From NCBI GenBank assembly GCA_025454275.1, contig JALOOS010000211.1:1-6981 (forward strand): a stretch of 6,981 nucleotides of DNA, in the 5' to 3' direction. How positions within the stretch are numbered: the first letter of the stretch is position 1; every line of letters begins with the position of its first letter. Both the position numbers and the translations under genes were made by a program. Positions 1 to 5,890 of this stretch are shown here, piece after piece. The notes under the pieces were generated by a model that saw nothing but the letters and a program-made list of their open reading frames with translations, did not search any database and was not told where the DNA came from. The DNA comes from Desulfobacterales bacterium. Lineage in GTDB: Bacteria; Desulfobacterota; Desulfobacteria; Desulfobacterales; SpSt-501.

Positions 1-813
1 AAGGGGGAGTCCCCCGAGGACACCATCCGCACCTTCGCGAGCTACGTCGACCTGATCATCTCGCGCCATCCCGAGGCCGGGTTCGCCGAGAAGACGGCCT
101 GGGTGCTGAACCAGACCGAGCGGCCCGTGCCGGTGCTGAACGGGGGCTCCGGCCCCGACCAGCACCCGACCCAGGCCCTGCTCGACATCTACACTCTCAA
201 GCGCGAGTTCGCCAGCATGGGCGGCATCGACGGCAAGACGATCGCCATGGTCGGGGACTTGAAGCGCGGCCGCACGGTGCGCTCCCTCTCCTACCTGCTG
301 AAAAACTACAGGGACGTCACCATCTATTACGTGGCGCCGGAAATCTTCCGGATGAAGGAGGACATCAAGGCCTTCCTGACCAAGCACGGGATCCCTTTCC
401 ACGAGACCGAGGACTTCGAGAGCGTCCTGCCCAAGGTGGACGCCATTTACATGACCCGTATCCAGAACGAATACGCCGCCGACCCCACCCGCGAGACCGA
501 AACCTTCCCGGCGTTCCATTTCAAGAAGAAGCACCTCGCCAGGATCCATGCCCATTGTGCCATCATGCACCCGCTGCCCCGCCGCTACGAGATCGAAGTC
601 GCCGTGGACAAGGACCCGCGCGCCGCCTACTGGCGCCAGGAGCGCAACGGGATGTGGATCCGCGCCGCCCTCATCGCCCACGTGTTCCGGGTCGAGCGGT
701 GCCGAGGGGAAGAAGGCCGGACTCACCGCCAGCAGAAAAGTCCTCCCGCCCGCATCCATCGGCTGCGGCGGCACGCACACCATCCTGTTCCTGCCGGAGG
801 GAGCTCAGCGTGA
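1..813 (+). CDS. pyrB: Aspartate carbamoyltransferase catalytic chain, 3' part
   Basis: Cytosolic enzyme that joins carbamoyl phosphate and L-aspartate to form N-carbamoyl-L-aspartate, the first committed step of pyrimidine synthesis. The frame is open from base 1, and the first codon (Lys) aligns with Lys84 of the E. coli enzyme, so roughly 80 N-terminal residues lie outside the window. Active-site motifs visible in order are KGES, the SRHP arginine, DQHPTQALLDIYTL (carbamoyl phosphate binding), the VGDLKRGRTVRSL arginine, the YMTRIQ arginine and HPLPRR. The usual C-terminal helix (NGMWIRAALIAHVF) ends near 690. Family members stop within a few residues of this point, but here about 40 more residues, rich in Arg, His and Pro, run to the TGA at 811-813. 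That tail looks like translated non-coding or out-of-frame DNA. The stop overlaps the next gene's GTG as GTGA. The family call is very secure; the natural 3' end is not. Confidence 0.95.
   Translation, partial: KGESPEDTIRTFASYVDLIISRHPEAGFAEKTAWVLNQTERPVPVLNGGSGPDQHPTQALLDIYTLKREFASMGGIDGKTIAMVGDLKRGRTVRSLSYLLKNYRDVTIYYVAPEIFRMKEDIKAFLTKHGIPFHETEDFESVLPKVDAIYMTRIQNEYAADPTRETETFPAFHFKKKHLARIHAHCAIMHPLPRRYEIEVAVDKDPRAAYWRQERNGMWIRAALIAHVFRVERCRGEEGRTHRQQKSPPARIHRLRRHAHHPVPAGGSSA
796..800 (+). promoter_or_regulatory. Ribosome binding site fixing the GTG start of the tesB-like gene
   Basis: GGAGG lies 9 nt before a GTG at 810-812. No in-frame ATG is near, and the thioesterase homology (SELLTLLKLEPIEENIFRG) begins a few codons later, so GTG is the best start. 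The GTG shares bases with the upstream pyrB-frame TGA (811-813), an arrangement typical of translational coupling. Confidence 0.65.
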
Positions 814-1593
814 CCAGCGCCTGCGTTGAAACCACTGTTCTATCGGAGCTGTTGACCCTGCTCAAGCTCGAGCCGATCGAGGAGAACATTTTCCGCGGCC
901 AGAGCCAGGACCTGGGGTTCGGCAACGTCTACGGCGGCCAGGTGCTCGGCCAAGCGCTCTCCGCCGCCTACCAGACCGTGCCGCCGGAGCGCCGGGCCCA
1001 CAGCCTGCACGCCTATTTTCTGCGGCCGGGCGATGTCAAGCGGCCCATCATCTACAACGTCGACTGCATCCGCGACGGCAAAAGCTTCACCACCCGCCGG
1101 GTGGTGGCGGTCCAAAGGGGCCGGGCGATCTTCAACCTGGCCGCCTCGTTTCAGATCGACGAGGGCGGGTTCGACCACCAGGATCCGGCGCCCGCCGTGG
1201 ATCGCCGCCCAGATCCCATCCCCCATCCGGGAAAAGCTCCTGTACCGGCGTCCCATCGAGGTGCGGCCGGTCAACCCCATGAACCCCTTCGCCCCGGAAA
1301 AGCGCGAGCCGGTCCGCTACAACTGGATCCGCGCCATCGACCGGATGCCCGATGATCCCGCAATCCACCAGTACCTGCTGGCCTACGCCTCGGACTACGG
1401 CCTGGTGGTGACCTCCCTCTACCCGCACGGCCAGAGCTTCTGGCAGCCGGCCATGCAGGTGGCGAGCCTCGATCATGTCATGTGGTTTCACCGGCCGTTG
1501 CTCGCGATCGGTAAAATCTACGACCGCCGCGGAAGCTTGGTCGCCACCATGGGCCAGGAGGGGCTGATCCGTTTCCGCTCCCAATTGGCCTGA
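810..1593 (+). pseudogene. tesB: Acyl-CoA thioesterase II (TesB-like), broken by two gaps
   Basis: TesB-family double-hotdog thioesterases hydrolyse acyl-CoA to a free fatty acid and CoA in the cytosol. The N-terminal hotdog half is read in one frame (810 to about 1197) with family motifs FRGQSQDLG, VYGGQVLGQAL, HSLHAYFLRPGD and DGKSFTTRRV. After the FDHQDPAP segment the homology continues one base out of phase (about 1198-1593) with IPSPIREKLLYRRPIEVRP, HQYLLAYASD, LDHVMWFHRP and GQEGLIR. Compared with E. coli TesB (286 residues), about 14 residues are missing at the frame change, and about 20 are missing in frame after WFHRP (near 1495-1506), where the family has a conserved DEWLLY/SPSAS stretch. 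All three catalytic positions of E. coli TesB survive in the second frame: Asp of YASD, Ser in place of Thr before LDH, and Gln of GQEG. As written, translation from 810 would run off frame to a stop at 1353-1355. It is either a true pseudogene or a sequence error. Confidence 0.85.
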
Positions 1594-1620
1594 CAGGGTG
1601 GGTGGCCTTGCAGGAAGCCC

Positions 1621-2945
1621 TCAGGATTCCCGGGGAATGATTTTCGATTTCCGGCGCAGGCCGGAGAGGATGGACCAGGCGAGGATGGCGGCCGTGATGG
1701 CGAGGCAGACCAGGCTGATCGGCCGCGTAAAGAACACCGTGAAACTGCCGCGCGAGAACATCAGGGCGGATTTGAAATAATACTCGACGAGACAGGAACA
1801 TGAAAAAGACGTCCGCGAGGCTGTTGGCCACGGAATAGGCCCCGAGGATGCAGAAAATGATGATCAGGGGCATAAGGTAGGGGTAGGGGATGCGCAGCAG
1901 CTGCACCCACAGCCCGATCAGCGGCAGATTCAGCACCAGCAGCATGATGTTGCCCAGGTACATGCTGGCGATGACGCCCCAGAAAATGTCCGGGTTCTGC
2001 GTCATCAGGAGGGGTCCGGGCGTCACCCCGTGCAGGATCAGCGCTCCCAGCAGGAGCGCCATGACGACATTGGCCGGAAGCCCTAAAGTGAGCAGGGGGA
2101 TGAAGGCGGCCTGTGCGGCGGAGTTGTTGGCCGCCTCCGGGGCGGCCACCCCCTCGATGATTCCGGTGCCGAACTTCTCCGGATGCCTGGAGACGCGCTT
2201 CTCGACGGCGTAGGCGACGAACGACGAAAGGACGGCCCCGCCCCCGGGCAGGATCCCCAGCCAGAAGCCGATCACGGTGCCGCGCAGCAGAGCCCATTTG
2301 GACTGCATCCAGTCGGCCAGGGTCGGAAGGAGTCCCTTGACCTTGGTTTTGAAGATCTCGCGCTCCGTGCCCTGCTCGAGGTTGACCAGGATCTCCGATA
2401 TCCCGAACAGCCCCATCACCAGGGGCACCAGCCCGATTCCGTCCAGCAGTTCGGTGACGCCGAAGGTGAACCGTGCCGACCCGGAGACGGTATCGATGCC
2501 CACCGTGCCCAGGATGACCCCGAAGCAGGCCATCATCAGCGAGCGGATCATGGAGGTGGAGGTGAGAAAGCTCAGCACCACGAGCCCCATGCACATCAGC
2601 GCGAAGTACTCCGGGGGCCCGAATTTCAAGGCGAACTGGGCCAGCGGCGGCGCCACCAGCGTCAGTCCGATCAACCCCAGCGTGCCGGCGATGAAGGAGC
2701 CGAAGGCGCAGATCCCCAAAGCGCGCCCGGCCTTGCCCTGGCGCGCCATCTGGTAGCCGTCCAGGCAGGTCATGACCGAGGCGGCCTCCCCCGGGATGTT
2801 CACCAGGATCGAGGTGGTCGAGCCCCCGTACATGGCGCCGTAGTAGATCCCCGCGAGCATGATGACGGCGGTGACCGGAGGGGTGTGGAACGTGGCCGGC
2901 AGGAGCAGCGACATGGCCGCCGTCGGCCCCAGCCCGGGCAGGACG
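1621..2945 (-). pseudogene. tctA: TctA, large membrane subunit of a tripartite tricarboxylate transporter; truncated and frameshifted
   Basis: TctA is the roughly 500-residue, about 12-helix inner-membrane subunit that moves the substrate delivered by the TctC receptor. The main frame (2944 down to about 1796, about 383 codons) carries all the family signatures: VLPGLGPTAA at the start, GGSTTSILVNIPGE (about 2827-2786), ILPGGGAVLSSF (around 2240), EGVAAPEAANNSA (around 2140) and IFCILGAYSVANSLADVFF near its end. Two parts are missing. The N-terminus before VLPGLGP, normally about 35 residues with the first helix and the start codon, is absent. So is a block of about 25-30 residues after ADVFFMF. 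Homology resumes one base out of phase at about 1791 (LVEYYFKSALMFSRGSF, then VFFTRPISLV) and ends at a TGA at 1623-1621. About 439 residues of a usual 500 remain. The original frame instead runs on as non-homologous sequence through the opposing tesB-like gene. It is not functional as written. Confidence 0.88.
1626..1638 (+). terminator. Weak candidate terminator hairpin after the tesB-like gene
   Basis: ATTCCCGGGGAAT forms a perfect odd palindrome (about a 5 bp stem with a 3 nt loop) that begins 33 nt after the thioesterase stop. It is followed by GATTTT and then GATTT, a poor T-tract. It lies within the last codons of the convergent tctA. The stem is short, so this is only a possibility. 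Confidence 0.25.
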
Positions 2946-3383
2946 CACCCCCAGCAGGATAACGAAAAGAACATGCGTGAAGGCCAGGGTCAGCGCCGAG
3001 GCGATGACCACCCGGCGCCACCCCAGCGGCTCCACGCAGCGGAACAGAAAAAGCAGCAGCAAAAACGTGAGCAAAAACGTGGCCGGCAAAAACCCGATCA
3101 CCTCCCATAGCAGGACCGCGACGAACAAAATCAGAATCGCCACGAAGATCTTGATCAGGTCGCCGCCCCGAAACCCCTTGCCGGCACCCTCCCCCGGTCC
3201 TGCCAGTGCGACGTGAACCAGGGCGATGAGGCCCAGGAGCGCAAGCCCCGCGGCGGCCAGAAACGGCACGAAGCCCGGCCCCGGGCGGGCGAACCCGCCG
3301 AAGCCCAGCCGCCAGGACTCCACCAGGACCGCCCCCGCGAAGAGAATCCAGAATATGTAGGCGATGATGTAGGTTTTCTTCAT
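2946..3383 (-). CDS. tctB: TctB, small membrane subunit of a tripartite tricarboxylate transporter; stop codon lost
   Basis: TctB is the small four-helix inner-membrane partner of TctA. The 146 residues to the valine at 2948-2946 match the family in length and layout: a first hydrophobic helix at about 5-22, the conserved GPGFVPFLAA loop and helix at about 36-60, a charged loop (GAGKGFRGGD), a long hydrophobic pair at about 77-116, and a final helix at about 124-146 ending FVILLGV, close to the usual TctB C-terminus. No stop follows. The frame continues as a meaningless 540-codon reading through tctA, while the TctA frame picks up one base later. The ATG at 3383-3381 directly abuts the tctC stop (TAGATG) with only a weak upstream AAGAAG, so translation is probably coupled to tctC. 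The family call is secure. The gene's 3' end appears lost in a deletion shared with tctA. Confidence 0.82.
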
Positions 3384-4343
3384 CTACTTCTTGATGAAGC
3401 TCTCGACCTGGACGCCGGCTTCTTTGTAGGCTTCGGCCCAGAACTTCGCGAAGTCCGCCGAATTCTGGTAGAGTACCGGCATCTCGTAGCGGCCCATTGC
3501 AGCCAGGAAGGCCGGGTCGCTCAGGGCCTTGTGGAAGGCGTCGTGCAGGATCTTGACCCGGTCGGCCGGCAGACCCTTGGGCCCCACGATGCCGATCGGG
3601 GAATTGTGCACCACTTTGAAGCCCGCCTCTTTCACGGTGGGGACGTCCGGGTATTTCTTCAGCCGCTCCTCGCCGAAAGTGGCTATCAGTTTCAGCTGGC
3701 CGGCGTCCGCGAGCGGGATCCAGCCCGAGGTGGTGGAGATGAAGTCCACGTGCCCGCCGAGAAGTCCGGCCGAAGACTCCTGGTCGCCCTTGGAGGGTAG
3801 GTGGTTGAATTTCACCCCGGCAACAGAGGCCATCTCCTCGGCGGCGATGTGGCCGCCCGTGCCGATGCCGGAGGCCATATACGCCAGCTCGCCGGGTCTG
3901 GCCTTGGCTGCGGCGACCAGATCCTGCAGGGTCTTGATCTTCGAATCGGGGCGCACCAGTATTCCGTAGAGGTAGCCGCCGACCCGGATGATGGGGGTGA
4001 GGTCCGCGACCGTGTCAAAGGAGAGCTTGTTGATGTGCGCGGCCCGGTGCAGGCTTGTTACGACCACTGATAGCAGGTAGCCGTCGGGCTCCTTGCCGAC
4101 GATCGATCCGGTTCCCACGGCCCCGCCGCCCCCGCCCTTGTTCTCCACCAGGACGGGTTGGCCGAGGACCTTCCCGGCTGCCTCGGCCAGGGGCCGGATA
4201 ACCACGTCGGTGGCCCCGCCGGCCGGATAGGGGACGATCAGGGTGATGGGCTTCGAGGGAAACTCGGCGGCTCCGGCAGCGGCTGCGGAAACGGCCAGGA
4301 AAACCAGGGTGAAAATGATCCTAACACCTCGAGACGACTTCAT
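3384..4343 (-). CDS. tctC: TctC/Bug-family periplasmic solute receptor, intact
   Basis: Extracytoplasmic receptor that captures a carboxylate in the periplasm and hands it to TctA/TctB. The 319 residues match the family's usual length of about 320. A signal peptide (MKSSRGVRIIFTLVFLAVSA, then an alanine-rich stretch) precedes the mature start near AEFPSKPITLIVPYPAGGA, the hallmark N-terminus. Further Bug motifs are VENKGGGGGAVGT, KEPDGYLLS, GIGTGGHIAAEEM, LLGGHVDFIS and KKYPDVPTVKEAGF. A GTG nine bases upstream (4352-4350) is in frame but falls inside the AGGAGG, so I prefer the ATG at 4343. It is first in the tctC-tctB-tctA order and divergent from a hydroxyacid dehydrogenase. The ligand cannot be read from the sequence; Bug receptors bind very diverse carboxylates and amides. 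It shows no damage, unlike the two downstream genes. Confidence 0.93.
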   Translation of the reverse strand: MKSSRGVRIIFTLVFLAVSAAAAGAAEFPSKPITLIVPYPAGGATDVVIRPLAEAAGKVLGQPVLVENKGGGGGAVGTGSIVGKEPDGYLLSVVVTSLHRAAHINKLSFDTVADLTPIIRVGGYLYGILVRPDSKIKTLQDLVAAAKARPGELAYMASGIGTGGHIAAEEMASVAGVKFNHLPSKGDQESSAGLLGGHVDFISTTSGWIPLADAGQLKLIATFGEERLKKYPDVPTVKEAGFKVVHNSPIGIVGPKGLPADRVKILHDAFHKALSDPAFLAAMGRYEMPVLYQNSADFAKFWAEAYKEAGVQVESFIKK

Positions 4344-4351
4344 TTTGAGCA

Positions 4352-4357
4352 CCTCCT
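4352..4357 (-). promoter_or_regulatory. Ribosome binding site selecting the ATG start of tctC
   Basis: A perfect AGGAGG on the - strand is followed by 8 nt (TGCTCAAA) and then ATG at 4343-4341. The alternative GTG at 4352-4350 overlaps the last base of this element, so a ribosome bound here would start at the ATG. Confidence 0.8.
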
Positions 4358-4374
4358 GTGGAGTTTTTCACTTT

Positions 4375-4403
4375 TGAGTAGGAGATATTGTTTTTAATGT
4401 CAA
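4375..4403 (-). promoter_or_regulatory. Candidate sigma-70-type promoter for tctC
   Basis: On the - strand a perfect -35 hexamer TTGACA (4403-4398) is followed by a 17-nt AT-rich spacer and TACTCA (4380-4375) in the -10 position. That -10 matches TATAAT at only two of six places. The stretch is conspicuously AT-rich within the 156-bp divergent gap (4344-4499) and lies 32 bp upstream of the tctC ATG. I saw no comparably good promoter for the divergent dehydrogenase gene and no clear operator. Confidence 0.4.
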
Positions 4404-4487
4404 GGCAACTGTGGTAACGGGTCTTTCCCCCCAGGCTCAAGCGCCATCGCCGCCCCGGGCCGCAAGGCGCCGTTCCCCGGGGGCAAG

Positions 4488-4494
4488 AAGGAGG
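4488..4494 (+). promoter_or_regulatory. Strong ribosome binding site for a TTG-start gene
   Basis: AAGGAGG lies 5 nt before a TTG at 4500-4502, which opens the dehydrogenase reading frame. No ATG or GTG suits the frame this close to the element, so TTG is the likely initiator. The spacing is short but workable. Confidence 0.75.
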
Positions 4495-4499
4495 TTTCG

Positions 4500-5885
4500 T
4501 TGGATTTCAAATCCTTGACCGATTCGGAACTCAAAGAACTCGCCGCGCTGGTCGCAACCGACCGGTTCTCCACCGGGGCCTCCATCCTGGATCTTCACGC
4601 CCGCGACCAGTCGGCCCATGCCGGCTGCCGGCCGGAGGCGGTGATCTGGCCCGAGAGTGCGGCCGAAGTGGCCGCCATTCTGAAGTACGCGAACGAACGG
4701 CGCATCCCGATCACCGGCTGGGGGGCCGGCTCGAGCCTCGAGGGCAACCCCATCCCGGTCTGCCGGGGGGTGGTGCTGGACTTCAGCCGCATGAACCGGA
4801 TCCTCGCCCTCCGCGAAGAGGATTTCCAGGCGGACGTCGAGCCGGGCGTCGTCTACCAGGATCTGAATGAAAAACTGAGGCACACCGGGCTCTTCTTCCC
4901 GCCGGACCCTGGCGCGCGGGCGACCCTGGGCGGGATGATCGCGAACAACGCAAGCGGCACGCGCACGGTCCTTTACGGCTCGACCCGGGACTACGTCATG
5001 CGCCTGGTGGTGGCCCTGGCGAACGGGGAGCTGATCGAGCTCGGCACCCGGGCCAGCAAGAGCTCCTCGGGCTACAGCTTGATCAACCTCTTCATCGGCT
5101 CGGAGGGGACGCTCGGGATCGTGGTCGAGGCGACCCTGCGGCTCACCGGGTTCCCGGCGGAGTATTCGGCCGCCGTGGCGACCTTTCCCTCGGTGCCGGC
5201 GGCGGCCCGCGCGGTCTACGACCTCAAGCGCTCGGGGCTGAACCCGGCGGCTCTGGAGCTGCTGGGCCCGGAGTGCATCGCGCTGATGAACAAGCAGGAG
5301 GCGCTCGGGCTCGATCCGGCGCCGACCCTCTTCATCGAGTTCCACGGGCCGACGATGAGCCAGCTGGCCGAGGTCCTGGAGTCCGCCCGGGAGATCTGCG
5401 AAGGAGGAGGCTGCCGGGGATTCCGGCAAGGGCTCGGCCGCGCCGAACGCGACCGGATCTTCAAGGCGCGCCATGCCCTGGGCGAGATGATCCAGCACAA
5501 CCACCCGGAGCACCGCATCCTGATCATGGACGTGGCCGTGCCCATCACCGCTTATGCCGAGCTCCTCGACGCCATGCAGGCCGAAGTCGCCGCCCACCGC
5601 CTGATCGCCTACACCCTGAGCCACGCCGGCAACGGGAACGTGCATCTCAACATCGCCGGCCGCAGGGACGATCCCGCCGAGTGGGCCCTGGTGCAGGCGG
5701 TCTCCGAGCGGCTGGTGCTGAAGGCGATCGCCCTCGGCGGCACCGCCACCGGCGAGCACGGTGTGGGGATGGGCAAGCGCAAGTACATGACCGCCCAGCA
5801 CGGGACGAGCCTCGCCTGGATGCGGCGGGTCAAGGCGCTCTTCGACCCGCACGGGATCCTCAACCCGGGGAAGATCTTCCCCTAA
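4500..5885 (+). CDS. FAD-linked D-2-hydroxyacid dehydrogenase (GlcD / D-lactate dehydrogenase family)
   Basis: Flavoenzyme of the VAO/PCMH family that oxidises a D-2-hydroxyacid such as D-lactate or glycolate to its 2-oxoacid and passes electrons to an acceptor other than oxygen or NAD. The protein has 461 residues, a normal length. The FAD-binding domain covers about 40-215, with GWGAGSSLEGNPIPV (73-87), FFPPDPGARATLGGMIANN (132-150), SGTRTVLYGSTRDYV (152-166) and LFIGSEGTLGIV (197-208). The C-terminal FAD-oxidase domain covers about 218-461, with DVAVPI (344-349), SHAGNGNVH (374-382), TGEHGVGMGKRKYM (417-430) and NPGKIFP at the end. His375, His382 and Glu419 match the metal ligands of D-lactate dehydrogenases. 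The family's HxGDGN motif reads HAGNGN here (Asp to Asn at 378). No Fe-S domain and no glcE or glcF partner lies in the window, so it may be a stand-alone LDH-type enzyme. The substrate is not assignable from sequence alone. Confidence 0.9.
   Translation: MDFKSLTDSELKELAALVATDRFSTGASILDLHARDQSAHAGCRPEAVIWPESAAEVAAILKYANERRIPITGWGAGSSLEGNPIPVCRGVVLDFSRMNRILALREEDFQADVEPGVVYQDLNEKLRHTGLFFPPDPGARATLGGMIANNASGTRTVLYGSTRDYVMRLVVALANGELIELGTRASKSSSGYSLINLFIGSEGTLGIVVEATLRLTGFPAEYSAAVATFPSVPAAARAVYDLKRSGLNPAALELLGPECIALMNKQEALGLDPAPTLFIEFHGPTMSQLAEVLESAREICEGGGCRGFRQGLGRAERDRIFKARHALGEMIQHNHPEHRILIMDVAVPITAYAELLDAMQAEVAAHRLIAYTLSHAGNGNVHLNIAGRRDDPAEWALVQAVSERLVLKAIALGGTATGEHGVGMGKRKYMTAQHGTSLAWMRRVKALFDPHGILNPGKIFP
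5867..5882. other. Perfect 16-bp palindrome at the convergent gene ends
   Basis: GGGGAAGATCTTCCCC is perfectly self-complementary and ends right at the dehydrogenase stop codon (5883-5885). It could fold as a 6-bp stem with a GATC loop on either strand and so act between the convergent genes, whose stops are only 5 bp apart. Neither side has a T-tract, and the bases encode the conserved GKIFP ending, so coincidence is quite possible. Confidence 0.3.
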
Positions 5886-5890
5886 ACCTG

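Noticed and set aside
2940..2950. Programmed +1 frameshifting that would make a natural TctB-TctA fusion.
   Set aside because: A frameshift would join the frames but not restore TctA's missing N-terminal helix, and no slippery site is evident. Deletion explains both the frame change and the missing residues.
2183..2962. A 259-codon + strand open frame antisense to tctA.
   Set aside because: His/Gln/Arg/Gly-rich shadow translation without a ribosome binding site or motif, and the opposite strand clearly encodes TctA.
1761..3383. A 540-codon open frame on the - strand starting with TctB, possibly a novel fusion protein.
   Set aside because: Only the first 146 codons resemble a protein family. 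The remainder is the wrong frame of tctA, rich in Arg, His, Gly and Pro, while the TctA motifs sit one base out of phase.
4344..4499. A riboswitch, small RNA or divergent regulator operator in the tctC/dehydrogenase gap.
   Set aside because: Beyond the ribosome binding sites and one candidate promoter I found no conserved riboswitch core, strong hairpin or convincing symmetrical operator. Short GC-rich complementarities such as GCGCC/GGCGC are expected by chance here.
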